A stretch of DNA of 36,647 nt from Agromyces bracchium (GCF_009709675.1 NZ_WMLB01000024.1:1-36647); one strand, 5' to 3'. Numbered from the stretch's first letter, positions 10,943 to 19,749 are shown. Numbers and translations are program-made. Notes: a model not told the origin generated them from the letters alone.

Positions 10943-11982
10943 GGTGCGACTCCGTTCACGGGGAGCCCGGTCGCCTCGGCGAGGCTGAGGGCGATGTTGG
11001 CGGACTGGATGGCGGCGCCGGCGGTGCCCTTGACGAGGTTGTCGACCGCGGTCACGACGACGACCCGCCCCGCCGCCTCGTCGACCGCGAGGCCGATGAG
11101 CGCGGTGTTGGCGCCGAGCACGTCGGCCGTGCGCGGGAACTGGCCCTCGGGCAGCACCTGCACGAACGGCTCCCCCGCGTACGCGTCCTCCCAGGCCGCC
11201 CGCACGGTCGCGGCATCCGTTCCCGGCACGACCCGCGCGGTCGAGGTCGCGAGGATCCCGCGCGACATCGGCACGATCACGGGCGTGAACGAGATCGTCG
11301 GCGCCGCCGCACCCGCCCACCGCAGCGCCTGCTGGATCTCGGGGATGTGGCGATGCGTGCCGCCGACGGCATACGGGTTCGCGGAGCCGAGGATCTCGGA
11401 GCCGAGGAGGTGCGCCTTGAGCGCCCGCCCGGCGCCCGAGGGCCCGACGGCGAGCACCGAGACGAGGTCGGCGTCCTCGATGACGCCGGCGCGGATGCCC
11501 GGCGCGAGCGAGAGGGCCACCGTGGAGGCGTTGCAGCCGGGGGCGGCGATGCGCCGCGTGCGGGCGAGGCGCGTGCGCTGCGTGCCCGAGAGGCGCGGCA
11601 ACTCGGGCACCCCGTACTCCCAGGCGCCGTGGAAGTCGCCGCCGTAGAACGCCGCCCAGTCGCCGGCGTCCTCGAGTCGGTGGTCGGCGCCGCAGTCGAT
11701 CACGAGCGTGTCGGCCGAGAGCTCGGCCGCGATCGCGCCGGACGCGCCGTGCGGAAGCGCGAGGAAGACGACGTCGTGACCGGCGAGGGTCTCGGCCGAG
11801 GTCTCCTTGAGGGTGAGGTGCGTGTAGCTGCGCAGGTGCGGCTGCACCGCGGTGAGCGGCTGCCCGGCGTTCGAGTGCGCGGTCACGGTCCGCACGTCGA
11901 ACTCGGGATGGTCGGCGAGGAGGCGCAGCAGCTCCCCGCCCGCATAGCCGGACGCGCCGGAGACGGCGACGGTAAACGTCAT
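10939..11982 (-). CDS. argC: N-acetyl-gamma-glutamyl-phosphate reductase
   Basis: NADPH-dependent reduction of N-acetylglutamyl phosphate to the semialdehyde. The 347-residue protein has the nucleotide-binding turn [11 protein letters not shown] (9-19) and the catalytic cysteine C150 in APGCNAST. It is the first structural gene of argCJBDFH. The ATG at 11982 is preceded by AAGGTGG at 5 nt; longer in-frame readings would run through the leader region and lack homology. It lies 64 bp downstream of the Arg-rich leader ORF. Confidence 0.97.
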   Translation of the reverse strand: MTFTVAVSGASGYAGGELLRLLADHPEFDVRTVTAHSNAGQPLTAVQPHLRSYTHLTLKETSAETLAGHDVVFLALPHGASGAIAAELSADTLVIDCGADHRLEDAGDWAAFYGGDFHGAWEYGVPELPRLSGTQRTRLARTRRIAAPGCNASTVALSLAPGIRAGVIEDADLVSVLAVGPSGAGRALKAHLLGSEILGSANPYAVGGTHRHIPEIQQALRWAGAAAPTISFTPVIVPMSRGILATSTARVVPGTDAATVRAAWEDAYAGEPFVQVLPEGQFPRTADVLGANTALIGLAVDEAAGRVVVVTAVDNLVKGTAGAAIQSANIALSLAEATGLPVNGVAP

Positions 11983-12000
11983 GGAATCCACCTTATTGGG

Positions 12001-12068
12001 CTGGACGATCGGGGTGACGGCTCCGGCGACGCCCAGGGCGGCAGGCTCAGGCCGCCGCGGGAGTCGCC
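12001..12068 (-). promoter_or_regulatory. Arginine operon leader RNA: two mutually exclusive hairpins
   Basis: On the minus-strand transcript hairpin A (12025-12068) has stems GGCGAC/GTCGCC, CCC/GGG and GGCGGC/GCCGCC around an 8-nt loop that contains the stop codon of the leader peptide. Hairpin B (12001-12036) pairs CTGGGCG with CGTCCAG (one G-U) and uses bases needed by A. Both lie between the leader ORF and argC. Neither has a U-tract, so which one, if either, stops transcription is not known. Confidence 0.5.
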
Positions 12069-12154
12069 TGGATTCGGCGCTCGCCCCGACGTCGGCCGCG
12101 CAGCACGACGGCACGCACGACGCGTGCGGTCTCGGCGGGCCGGGCGGTGGACAT
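12047..12154 (-). CDS. Arg-rich leader peptide of the arginine operon (putative)
   Basis: A 35-codon ORF directly upstream of argC on the same strand. It begins [13 protein letters not shown] and has 9 arginines in 35 residues (positions 5, 11, 14, 19, 21, 22, 23, 26, 27), seven of them at or after residue 14 and five in the block RGRRRGERR. The ATG is 6 nt downstream of TAGGGT, itself 18 bp from TTGCGC, so the mRNA probably begins at this ATG. Arg codons before an arginine operon are what a transcription or translation attenuator would use to sense charged tRNA-Arg. No argR lies in the cluster. It is too short to be certain from sequence alone, because Arg codons are common in GC-rich DNA. 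Confidence 0.6.
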   Translation of the reverse strand: MSTARPAETARVVRAVVLRGRRRGERRIQATPAAA

Positions 12155-12160
12155 GCGGCG

Positions 12161-12190
12161 ACCCTAGCCGGGCGGGCGGGCGCGGCGCAA
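12161..12190 (-). promoter_or_regulatory. Promoter of the arginine operon
   Basis: TTGCGC (12185-12190), an 18-bp spacer and TAGGGT (12161-12166) on the minus strand. The -10 element ends 6 nt before the ATG of the leader ORF, so the transcript should start at or within 1-2 nt of that codon. No ArgR-type box was recognised. Confidence 0.65.
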
Positions 12191-12235
12191 ATCACGTGAC
12201 GGCGCAGACGAGCGGATGACGCGCGCCGGCGCCGC

Positions 12236-12649
12236 TCAGACGTCGTCGCCGCGCGTGCGCACCCAGGCGCGGTCGACCAGCGACTCGAGCACGGAGAGGT
12301 CGACGGTCGAGAGACGGCCGACCCAGAGGCATCCGGCCCCCACCTTGACCTTGCCCAGCCGATCGATGAGCTCGTCGGCGCCCGGGGTCTGCAGCCCGTA
12401 CAGGGAGATCGAGGCCTTGCGCGGCGAGAACGCGACGACCGCGGTGTCGCCCTCGTGACCCGAGTCGTACCGGTAGTGGTGCAGGCCGTAGCCGACGATC
12501 GACGGACCCCACATGACGGCGTCGGTGTCGGTCACGCGATCGAAGAGCTCGCGGAGCACCAGGCCGTCTTCACGACGCCCGGCGGGCTCGACCGACTCGA
12601 GGAACTCCGACACCGAGGCTCCAGTGGGAACCGTCTTCGCTTCGGCCAT
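12236..12649 (-). CDS. DUF1801 domain protein
   Basis: A 137-residue small cytoplasmic protein. The pattern [20 protein letters not shown], then [10 protein letters not shown] and a C-terminal run with SLYG, matches the DUF1801 (YdhG-like) family, whose function is unknown. The ATG at 12649 is preferred. A TTG two codons upstream is possible, but TACCGT (12655-12660) ends 5 nt before the ATG, suggesting a leaderless transcript. It lies between pheT and the arginine operon and is probably monocistronic. Confidence 0.85.
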   Translation of the reverse strand: MAEAKTVPTGASVSEFLESVEPAGRREDGLVLRELFDRVTDTDAVMWGPSIVGYGLHHYRYDSGHEGDTAVVAFSPRKASISLYGLQTPGADELIDRLGKVKVGAGCLWVGRLSTVDLSVLESLVDRAWVRTRGDDV

Positions 12650-12654
12650 GATCA

Positions 12655-12660
12655 ACGGTA
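12655..12660 (-). promoter_or_regulatory. -10 element of the DUF1801 gene
   Basis: TACCGT on the minus strand, ending 5 nt before the ATG. This is consistent with a leaderless transcript, but no -35 is visible. Confidence 0.35.
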
Positions 12661-12727
12661 CCGCCGTCGGGGCGGCGCGGCGAGGACCGGATGCGCGGGT
12701 CGACGCGCCGGCCTGCCTGCGAAGCGA

Positions 12728-12761
12728 GAGGGCGCCCGCCGATGACCGGCCGGGCGCCCTC
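12728..12761 (-). terminator. Terminator after pheST
   Basis: GAGGGCGCCC (12728-12737) and GGGCGCCCTC (12752-12761) form a perfect 10-bp stem with a 14-nt loop that can itself pair partly. It lies 22 bp past the pheT stop and upstream of the next minus-strand gene. There is no U-tract. Confidence 0.7.
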
Positions 12762-12782
12762 GTGACGGTGCGACGGATGCCG

Positions 12783-15308
12783 CTACTCGCGGATCGCGGC
12801 CCCGGTGCGCTCGGCCGCGAGGGCGGCGCCGGCCATCTTGGCGTCGCTCGCCTCGGCGGCGGTGAGCGTGCGGTCGCCGGCCCGGAAGCGCAACGCGAAC
12901 GTCAGGCTCTTCGAGCCCTCGGGAACGCCCTGCCCCCGGTAGTCGTCCACGAGCTGCAGGTGCTCGAGGAGCTCGCCTGCGCCCTCGCGGACCGCGGCCG
13001 CGACGGTCGCCGCGGGCACGTCGGCGCCGACGACGAGGGAGAGGTCCTGCGTCGCCGCGGGGAGCGTGCCGATGGGGCGCGCCTCGACGGTGTCGCTCGC
13101 GAGCGCGATGATCGAGTCGAGGTCGACCTCGGCGACCGCGACCACGCGCGGCAGGTCGGCCTCGGCGGTGAGCGACGGATGCAGCTCGCCCGCGTAGCCC
13201 ACGAGCTGCCCGGCGACGCGGACCTCGGCGGTGCGGCCGGGGTGCATCGCCTGGTGCGAACCCTGGACGAACTCGACCTCGGCGCCGGCGGCATGTGCGA
13301 TGCGGCGGACCGCGTCGAGCGCGTCAGCGATGCCCGCGGGCTCGGCGGCCCGCCCGGGCTGCTTGTGCTGGAGGTCGCCCGTGAGCAGCACGCCGACGTG
13401 ACGCGGCTGCGCGGGGATGCCGTCGTTCAGTTCGGCGAGCACCGCCTCGGACGGACGCTCCCAGCCGATCGGCAGCTCGGCCGTGCCGTACGAGCGACCC
13501 GCCTCGGGCAGGAAGACGAGACCGAGCTCGTACACGTCGAGGTCGGTGAAGCCGCGCGACAGGTTGCGACGCGCCACCCCGATGAGGCCGGGGATGAGCG
13601 AGCGACGCAGGTACGGCACCGTCGCGTCGAGCGCGTTCGCGAGCTTCACGCCCGCGACCGGCGAGCCGTCGGCGGAGCCGTACACCGCGTTCTCGGCCTC
13701 GGACACGAACGGGAAGGCGAGCACCTCGGTCGCGCCGGCGGCGGCGAGCGCGTCGGCCACGCCGCGGCGCACGCGCTGCGAACGCGTGAGACCTCGCCCG
13801 GGCGGGGCGACGGGCAGGACCGACGGGATGCGGTCGTAGCCGAGCAGCCGCGCGACCTCTTCCGCCAGGTCGACGTTCGCGGTGAGGTCGGGGCGCCACG
13901 ACGGCGGGACGACGTCGAAGCCGCCTTCGACGCGGGTCACGGCGCCACCGATCTCGGCGAGGGCGTCGTGCACCTCGTCGGCGGTGTACTCGACACCGAT
14001 GAGCCCCGTGACGAACCCGTCGGGCAGCCGGATCGCCTCGCGCGCGGGCGCCTCGTGGAGCAACGACCCGGTCTCGTCGGCGGTGCCGCCGGCGAGGTCG
14101 ACGAGCAGCTGCGCGACACGTGCCGCCGCCGCACCCGCGACCGCGGGGTCGACGCCGCGCTCGAAGCGCTTGGACGCCTCGCTCGGCAGCTTGTGCCGGC
14201 GCGCGGTGCGCGCGATCGAGACGGGGTCGAAGTTCGCGGCCTCGATGAGCACGTTCGTGGTGGCGTCGCCGATCTCGGTCGTCGCGCCGCCCATCACGCC
14301 CGCGAGGCCGATCGGTCCGCGGTCGTCGGTGATGAGCAGGTCCTCCGCGTGGAGCGCGCGCACCTTGCCGTCGAGCGTCTCGAGGGTCTCCCCCGCCGCC
14401 GCACGGCGGACGACGATGCCGCCCTGCAGCGCATCGAGGTCGTAGCCGTGGATCGGCTGGCCGAGCTCGAGCATGACGTAGTTCGTGATGTCGACGGGCA
14501 ACGAGAGCGAGCGGATGCCGGCGAGCTTCAGCCGCGCGATCATCCACGCCGGCGTCGGCCGGGTCGGGTCGATGCCGCGCACGATGCGCGTCGCGAACAC
14601 GCTCGCGCCGACCCGGCCGCGGATCGGCGCCTCGTCGCGGACGGCGACGGGGAACGCGTCGACGGAGGCATCCGCCGCGGTCACCTGCGCGGCCGGGTCG
14701 CGGTACACCGCGCCCGTCGCGTGGGCGTACTCGCGGGCGACGCCGCGGATCGAGAACGCGTACCCGCGGTCGGGCGTGACGTTGATCTCGACCGCCGCGT
14801 CGTCGAGGCCGAGCAGCGCGATCGCGTCGGTGCCGACCGGCGCGTCGATCCCGAGCGTCGAGAGGCGCAGGATGCCGTCATGGTCGTCGCCGAGGCCGAG
14901 CTCGCGCGCCGAGGCGATCATGCCGTCGGAGACGTGGCCGTAGGTCTTGCGCGCCGCGATCGGGAACGGCCCGGGCAGCACGGAGCCCGGGAGGGTCACC
15001 ACGACCTTGTCGCCGACGAAGAAGTTGCGGGCGCCGCACACGATGCCGTGCACGGCATCGCCGCCGTCGGCGGCCTGCTCGCCGTCGGGCGCGACGCGCA
15101 CGTGGCACCAGCGGATGGTCTTGCCGTTGGACTGCGGCTCCTCGACGAACTCGAGGACCTCGCCGACGACGATCGGGCCCTGGAGGTCGAACGTGTGCAC
15201 GTCCTCCTCCTCGAGCCCGACGCGCACGAGCGCGGCGTGCACGTCCTCGAGGGACGTGCCCGGCGGGAGATCGACGTACTCGGCGAGCCAGCTGAGGGGC
15301 ACTCGCAT
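12783..15308 (-). CDS. pheT: Phenylalanyl-tRNA synthetase, beta subunit
   Basis: Large subunit of the heterotetrameric PheRS. The 841-residue product has the expected order: an N-terminal tRNA-binding (EMAP/OB) domain around 40-150, B3/B4 editing domain around 215-400, B5 DNA-binding-like domain around 410-490, a catalytic-like core around 500-720, and the anticodon-binding FDX-ACB domain at about 750-841 (SLTFALRFRAGDRTLTAAEA near the end). The ATG at 15308 lies 3 bp after the pheS stop. Confidence 0.97.
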   Translation of the reverse strand: MRVPLSWLAEYVDLPPGTSLEDVHAALVRVGLEEEDVHTFDLQGPIVVGEVLEFVEEPQSNGKTIRWCHVRVAPDGEQAADGGDAVHGIVCGARNFFVGDKVVVTLPGSVLPGPFPIAARKTYGHVSDGMIASARELGLGDDHDGILRLSTLGIDAPVGTDAIALLGLDDAAVEINVTPDRGYAFSIRGVAREYAHATGAVYRDPAAQVTAADASVDAFPVAVRDEAPIRGRVGASVFATRIVRGIDPTRPTPAWMIARLKLAGIRSLSLPVDITNYVMLELGQPIHGYDLDALQGGIVVRRAAAGETLETLDGKVRALHAEDLLITDDRGPIGLAGVMGGATTEIGDATTNVLIEAANFDPVSIARTARRHKLPSEASKRFERGVDPAVAGAAAARVAQLLVDLAGGTADETGSLLHEAPAREAIRLPDGFVTGLIGVEYTADEVHDALAEIGGAVTRVEGGFDVVPPSWRPDLTANVDLAEEVARLLGYDRIPSVLPVAPPGRGLTRSQRVRRGVADALAAAGATEVLAFPFVSEAENAVYGSADGSPVAGVKLANALDATVPYLRRSLIPGLIGVARRNLSRGFTDLDVYELGLVFLPEAGRSYGTAELPIGWERPSEAVLAELNDGIPAQPRHVGVLLTGDLQHKQPGRAAEPAGIADALDAVRRIAHAAGAEVEFVQGSHQAMHPGRTAEVRVAGQLVGYAGELHPSLTAEADLPRVVAVAEVDLDSIIALASDTVEARPIGTLPAATQDLSLVVGADVPAATVAAAVREGAGELLEHLQLVDDYRGQGVPEGSKSLTFALRFRAGDRTLTAAEASDAKMAGAALAAERTGAAIRE

Positions 15309-15311
15309 GCG

Positions 15312-16352
15312 TTAGACCACCATTCCGAACTGCTGGGAGAAGCGGATGTCGCCCTCGGCCATGTCGCGCATGTCCTGGACGTCGTTGCGGAGCATGAGCC
15401 CGCGCTCGATGCCCATGCCGAAGGCGAAGCCCGTGTAGACCTCTGGGTCGATGCCGGCCGCGCGGAGCACGTTCGGGTGCACCATGCCGCAGCCGCCCCA
15501 CTCGATCCAGCGCGGGCCGTCCTTGAAGGTCGGGTGCCAGAAGTCGAGTTCGGCGCTCGGCTCCGTGAACGGGAAGAAGCTCGGGCGCAGGCGCACCTTG
15601 GCCTCGTCGCCGAAGATCGACTTCACGAAGTGGTCGAGCGTGCCGCGCAGGTGGGCCATCGTGAGGCCCTTGTCGACGGCGAGGCCCTCGAACTGCATGA
15701 AGACGGGCAGGTGCGTGGCGTCGAACTCGTCGGTGCGGTACACGCGGCCGGGAGCGAGCACGTAGATCGGCACCTCGCGCTCGAGCATCGAGCGCACCTG
15801 GACCGGACTCGTGTGCGTGCGCATCACGAGATGCGCCTCGGGCGGATCGACGAAGAACGTGTCCTGCATGGCACGCGCCGGGTGATCGGCGTCGAAGTTC
15901 AGCGCGTCGAAGTTGAACCACTCGCTCTCGACCTCGGGACCTTCGGCGATCTCCCAGCCCATGCCGGTGAAGACGTCGCACACCCGGTCCTGCAGCAGGG
16001 CGAGCGGATGCCGCGCCCCGGCCGTGAATCGCGACGGCAGCGCCGTGACGTCCACCGCCTCGGCGGCGAGCTGCGCCTCGGCCTCGACCTCGAGGATCTC
16101 GGCCTCGCGGGCGGCGAACGCCTGGTTCACACGGCCGCGGGCGCCGCCCACGAGCTTGCCGAGGGCGGCCTTCTGGTCGTTGGGGACGTCGCGGAGCGAC
16201 GCGTTCAGCCGCGCGAGGGTCGACTTCTCGCCGGTGTGCTCGGCGCGGACGGCCTTGAGCGCGGCGGAGTCGCCGGCGGCGGCGATCGCGGCGAGGGCCG
16301 CGTCGACCGCGGCCGCGACGGCCGGTTCGGTGATCTGGAGGGGCTCGGACAC
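15312..16352 (-). CDS. pheS: Phenylalanyl-tRNA synthetase, alpha subunit
   Basis: Catalytic subunit of PheRS, 346 residues, normal length. An N-terminal coiled-coil region (about 1-90) binds tRNA-Phe; the class II core has ARAMQDTFFVD, then VMRTHTSPVQ (motif 2 region) and GFAFGMGIERGLML (motif 3). The start is GTG at 16352 with TAGACT ending 8 nt upstream, so the transcript has little or no leader. That leaves no room for the T-box or Phe attenuators known from other bacteria. It forms an operon with pheT. Confidence 0.97.
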   Translation of the reverse strand: MSEPLQITEPAVAAAVDAALAAIAAAGDSAALKAVRAEHTGEKSTLARLNASLRDVPNDQKAALGKLVGGARGRVNQAFAAREAEILEVEAEAQLAAEAVDVTALPSRFTAGARHPLALLQDRVCDVFTGMGWEIAEGPEVESEWFNFDALNFDADHPARAMQDTFFVDPPEAHLVMRTHTSPVQVRSMLEREVPIYVLAPGRVYRTDEFDATHLPVFMQFEGLAVDKGLTMAHLRGTLDHFVKSIFGDEAKVRLRPSFFPFTEPSAELDFWHPTFKDGPRWIEWGGCGMVHPNVLRAAGIDPEVYTGFAFGMGIERGLMLRNDVQDMRDMAEGDIRFSQQFGMVV

Positions 16353-16360
16353 GAAGAACG

Positions 16361-16366
16361 AGTCTA
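16361..16366 (-). promoter_or_regulatory. -10 element of pheST
   Basis: TAGACT on the minus strand, 8 nt upstream of the pheS GTG, implies a leaderless or near-leaderless mRNA. No -35 is recognisable in the 42-bp gap to the transporter operon. Confidence 0.5.
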
Positions 16367-16394
16367 GTCGTGGCGAGGGGCCGCCCGTGGCCGG

Positions 16395-17303
16395 TCAGAC
16401 CGAGCCTTGGCCCATCTGCCGCGCCTCCGCGTTCGCCTTCGCCACGCCCTTCAGCAGCTCCTCGTTCTCCTCGTCGGGGTTCGGCGGCTTCTGCCCCGTC
16501 CGGCGAGCCGTGCGCTTCGCGACCCACCTCGCGAACCACGACAGCGCCAGGTTCATCGCGAGGTAGAGCACGAGGGTGACGATGAAGAACGAGAACAGGT
16601 AGTAGTTGCCGTAGAAGCTCGCGAGCTGGTTCATGTTGACGCGAAGCAGCTCGACGTAGCCGACGATGTAGCCGAGCGAGGTGTCCTTCAGGAGCACGAC
16701 GAGCTGGGCGATGATGATCGGCAGCATCTGGCGGAACGCCTGCGGGAACTCGATGAGCATCTTCGACTGCATCGGCCGCATGCCGAGGCTGAGGCCGGCC
16801 TCGCGCTGGCCGCGCGGCAGCGACGCGAGGCCGGCGCGCAGGGCCTCGCCGATGAGCGCGCCGTTGTAGAGCGTGAGCGCGGCGACGACCGCCCAGAACG
16901 AGCCCGTGTTCAGCACGAGCAGGATGAAGAGCATCATGAGCAGCACGGGCATGCCGCGCACGAACTCGAGCACGATCGCCGTCGGGATGCGGATCCACGC
17001 CGTCTGCGCGCTGCGCAGCAGCGAGAAGACGATGCCGAGCGCGACGGCGAACACGGCCGCGGTGAGCGCGGCGCGGAGCGTGCCCCAGACCCCCGCGACG
17101 AAGATGTAGCGCCAGACGGTCGGGTCGGCGAAGATGTCCCACCGCGACGGATCGAAGTAGCCGGGCAGTTCGCCGCGTGGAGCGTTCAGGGTGAAGAAGA
17201 CCCAGGCAAGACCGCCGAGGATGGCGATACCGCCCGCGATCGAGGCGATCAGGGAGTTGCGACGGGCCACCGGGCCCGGGGCGTCGAAGAGGACGTTCGT
17301 CAT
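16395..17303 (-). CDS. Polar amino acid ABC transporter permease (second)
   Basis: A 302-residue HisM/GltK-type inner membrane permease. An N-terminal membrane segment (about 21-42) is followed by a periplasmic-side loop and the conserved five-helix core; the EAA loop is readable as EAGLSLGMRPMQSKMLIEFPQA and the following QLVVLLKDTSLGYIVGYVEL. The C-terminal tail of about 45 residues is charged and cytoplasmic. The start ATG overlaps the stop of the first permease (ATGA), indicating coupled translation of the two subunits. It is the last gene of the transporter operon. The substrate is probably glutamate or another polar amino acid. Confidence 0.94.
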   Translation of the reverse strand: MTNVLFDAPGPVARRNSLIASIAGGIAILGGLAWVFFTLNAPRGELPGYFDPSRWDIFADPTVWRYIFVAGVWGTLRAALTAAVFAVALGIVFSLLRSAQTAWIRIPTAIVLEFVRGMPVLLMMLFILLVLNTGSFWAVVAALTLYNGALIGEALRAGLASLPRGQREAGLSLGMRPMQSKMLIEFPQAFRQMLPIIIAQLVVLLKDTSLGYIVGYVELLRVNMNQLASFYGNYYLFSFFIVTLVLYLAMNLALSWFARWVAKRTARRTGQKPPNPDEENEELLKGVAKANAEARQMGQGSV

Positions 17304-17947
17304 CGCTGCACCACCCAACGTCGTTCGAGTCTGGCCGCCAGCAAGCCGAGCGGCACGGTGATGAGCAGGTAGAAGGCGGCGACGCCGAGCAGGACCGGGA
17401 TCACCTGGTCGCCGCGCGCGTTCGCGACGGTGCGGCCCACGGCGAAGAGCTCGACGACGAAGAATCCGCCCGCGACCGAGGTGTTCTTCGTGAGCGCGAT
17501 GAACACGTTGATGAGCGGCGGGATGGTCATCCGGAATGCCTGCGGGAGCACGATGAGGCCGACGGTCTGGCGGAAGCCGAATCCGACGCTCCGGGCGGCC
17601 TCCGCCTGGCCCACCGGGACGCCGTTCACTCCCGAGCGCAGTGCCTCGGCGACGAACGGCGACGTGTACACCGACAGCCCGATGATCGCGCGGGTGACGA
17701 AGTCGAGTCGCACGTCGAGCAGGGGCAGGACGAAGATGCAGAAGAAGAGGACGAGGGTCAGCGGGGTGTTGCGGACGAACTCCGTGTACACGGTCGCGAA
17801 CCACCGGAGCGACGGCACCGGTGAGATGCGCATCGCCGCGACCAGGGTGCCGATCACGAGCGCCGCGAGCCCTGAGACCACCAGGAGCAGCAGCGTCGTT
17901 CCGAACCCCTGAAGGTAGAGGTCGAGGTTGTCGATGATCGCGTCCAC
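17300..17947 (-). CDS. Polar amino acid ABC transporter permease (first)
   Basis: A 215-residue HisQ/GluC-type permease. The core helices and the EAA loop (AEAARSVGFGFRQTVGLIVL, then PQAFRMTIPPLINVFIALTK) are typical of the His/Glu/Gln/Arg permease subfamily. The GTG at 17947 has AAAGGA about 5 nt upstream, a good ribosome binding site. It lies 78 bp downstream of the binding-protein gene, with a strong stem-loop between them, and overlaps the next permease by 4 bases. Confidence 0.95.
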   Translation of the reverse strand: MDAIIDNLDLYLQGFGTTLLLLVVSGLAALVIGTLVAAMRISPVPSLRWFATVYTEFVRNTPLTLVLFFCIFVLPLLDVRLDFVTRAIIGLSVYTSPFVAEALRSGVNGVPVGQAEAARSVGFGFRQTVGLIVLPQAFRMTIPPLINVFIALTKNTSVAGGFFVVELFAVGRTVANARGDQVIPVLLGVAAFYLLITVPLGLLAARLERRWVVQR

Positions 17948-17983
17948 GCGCGTCCTTTCCGTGCGGTCGGGCCTGCGGACCCG

Positions 17984-18018
17984 GGAGGTCCGGGCGTCGC
18001 TCGGACGCCCGGACCTCC
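17984..18018 (-). terminator. 15-bp stem-loop between binding protein and permease genes
   Basis: GGAGGTCCGGGCGTC (17984-17998) and GACGCCCGGACCTCC (18004-18018) are perfectly complementary over 15 bp with a 5-nt loop. Within an ABC operon such a hairpin is typically a leaky terminator or a 3' mRNA stabiliser that raises binding-protein levels over permease levels. Confidence 0.75.
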
Positions 18019-18025
18019 GTGGGGA

Positions 18026-18901
18026 TCAGTACCGGTCGACGGCCGGCGGCTCGCGGAACTCGAGCACGGTGCCCGCCGTGGCATCCCACGCCGCCTCGTA
18101 CGAGCCGTCCTCGTAGGACTGCTCGAGGACGTCGTTGATCCACGAACGGAAGTCGTCGTCGCCGAGCATGACGCCGATGCCGTACGGCTCCTCGGTGAAC
18201 GGCTCGCCGACGACCTTGAACTCGCCCGGGTTCTGGTCGACCAGGCCGGCCAGGATCACGTTGTCGGTCGAGACGGCCACGGCCTCGCCCTCGCGGAGGG
18301 GCTGGAGGCAGTTGCTGTAGGTGTCGGTCTCGATGACGTTCGCGCCGAGGTCCCGGAGGTTCTGGGCGGGGGTCGACCCGGTGACCGAGCAGACGGGCTG
18401 CCCGACGAGGTCGTCCTCGCTCGTGATGTCCTCGTTGTCGGCGAGCACGAGGATCGACTGGCCCGCCTCGAAGTACGGCCCGGCGAAGTCGACGACCTCC
18501 TTGCGCTCGTCGTTGATCGTGTAGGTCGCGACGACGAAGTCGACCTGGCCGTTCTCGATGAACGGCTCGCGGTTCGCCGAGACCGTCTCGACCCACTCGA
18601 TGTCCTCCGGCGCGATGCCGAGCTCGCCGGCGATGATCTTCGCGATCTCGACGTCGAAGCCGACCGGGACGCCATCGGGGCCGACCAGGCCGAAGAGCGG
18701 CTGGTCGAACTTGGTGCCGACCGTGACCGTGCCCGCCTCGGCGAGCGCCGCCATCGTCGTGCCCTCCTCGAACTCGGGCGCCTCCTCGACGCTCGGCTCG
18801 GCGCCGTCGTCGCCGGGCGTGCCGGCGTCGCCGGCGCAGCCGGCGAACAGGAGTGCGGTCGCGGCCGCAGCGGCGACCAGGGCGATTCTGCTGCGTCTCA
18901 T
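18026..18901 (-). CDS. Amino acid ABC transporter substrate-binding lipoprotein
   Basis: A 291-residue secreted lipoprotein. A short basic N-terminus, a hydrophobic run and the lipobox FAGC (C22) are visible, followed by an acidic linker and the SBP_bac_3 fold. GFDVEIAKIIAGELGI and FVVATYTINDERKEVVDFAG match GluB-type glutamate-binding proteins. The ATG at 18901 has GAGG about 8 nt upstream; an in-frame ATG at 18913 is possible. It delivers substrate to the permease pair encoded downstream. Confidence 0.95.
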   Translation of the reverse strand: MRRSRIALVAAAAATALLFAGCAGDAGTPGDDGAEPSVEEAPEFEEGTTMAALAEAGTVTVGTKFDQPLFGLVGPDGVPVGFDVEIAKIIAGELGIAPEDIEWVETVSANREPFIENGQVDFVVATYTINDERKEVVDFAGPYFEAGQSILVLADNEDITSEDDLVGQPVCSVTGSTPAQNLRDLGANVIETDTYSNCLQPLREGEAVAVSTDNVILAGLVDQNPGEFKVVGEPFTEEPYGIGVMLGDDDFRSWINDVLEQSYEDGSYEAAWDATAGTVLEFREPPAVDRY

Positions 18902-18956
18902 GTCGTGCCTCATCTCTCGTGTCGTTCGGGTCCCCGCCGCTCGTGGCAGCGGAGGT

Positions 18957-19742
18957 CTAGTGCGCGAGGATCTTCGACAGGAAGTCCTTCGCGCGATCGG
19001 TCTTGGGGTGGTCGAAGAACTCGGCCGGGACCGCCTCCTCGACGATCGCGCCATCCGCCATGAAGAGCACGCGGTCGGCGGCCTTCCGGGCGAAGCCCAT
19101 CTCGTGGGTGACGACGATCATCGTCATGCCCTCCTCCGCGAGCTCGACCATGACGTCGAGGACCTCGTTGATCATCTCGGGGTCGAGGGCGCTCGTCGGC
19201 TCGTCCATGAGGATGAGCTTCGGGTTCATGGCGAGCGATCGCGCGATGGCGACGCGCTGCTGCTGGCCGCCCGAGAGCTGCGCGGGCATCTTCTTCGCCT
19301 GGTCGGCGACGCCGACCCGCTCGAGGAGTTCCATGGCCTTGGCCTCGGCGTCCTTGCGCGACATCCGCTTGACCCGGATCGGCGCGAGCGTGACGTTCTC
19401 GAGCACGGTCTTGTGCGCGAACAGGTTGAACGACTGGAAGACCATGCCGACGTCGGCGCGGAGCTTCGCGAGCGCAGCGCCCTCCTCTGGGAGGACGTCG
19501 CCGTCGATCGTGATGGCGCCCGAGTCGATCGTCTCCAGCCGGTTGATCGCGCGGCAGAGCGTCGACTTGCCCGAGCCGGACGGCCCGATGACGACGACCA
19601 CCTCGCCGCGGTTCACGACCGTGTTGATGTCGTTCAGGACGTGCAGGTCGCCGAAGTACTTCTCGACGTGGTCGATCACGACGAGGGGCTCGCCCCGTCG
19701 GACCGAGATGTTCGACGTTCGAGGAGCGGTGTCGGCCGGCAT
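18957..19742 (-). CDS. Polar amino acid ABC transporter ATP-binding protein
   Basis: A GluA/GlnQ-type ATPase of 261 residues. Walker A GPSGSGKS (53-60), signature LSGGQ (156-160) and Walker B LILMDEP (177-182 region) are intact, followed by the H-loop (VVTHEMGFA). The ATG at 19742 is preferred over a TTG three codons upstream because TAGTTT ends 7 nt before it, indicating a leaderless mRNA. It is first in the transporter operon (ATPase, binding protein, permease, permease), the same order as gluABCD in corynebacteria. Confidence 0.95.
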   Translation of the reverse strand: MPADTAPRTSNISVRRGEPLVVIDHVEKYFGDLHVLNDINTVVNRGEVVVVIGPSGSGKSTLCRAINRLETIDSGAITIDGDVLPEEGAALAKLRADVGMVFQSFNLFAHKTVLENVTLAPIRVKRMSRKDAEAKAMELLERVGVADQAKKMPAQLSGGQQQRVAIARSLAMNPKLILMDEPTSALDPEMINEVLDVMVELAEEGMTMIVVTHEMGFARKAADRVLFMADGAIVEEAVPAEFFDHPKTDRAKDFLSKILAH

Positions 19743-19749
19743 ACCCCCC

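Noticed and set aside
12047..12154. The leader ORF as a chance Arg-rich frame
   Set aside because: Not fully excluded, but its exact placement after a leaderless-type promoter and before argC made me keep it as a feature with moderate confidence.
12513..16367. 1284-codon plus-strand open frame opposite pheST
   Set aside because: It is the antisense reading of pheS and pheT, with no domain pattern and no ribosome binding site.
16353..16394. T-box or Phe leader peptide before pheST
   Set aside because: Only 42 bp separate the genes and the -10 is 8 nt from the start codon, leaving no room.
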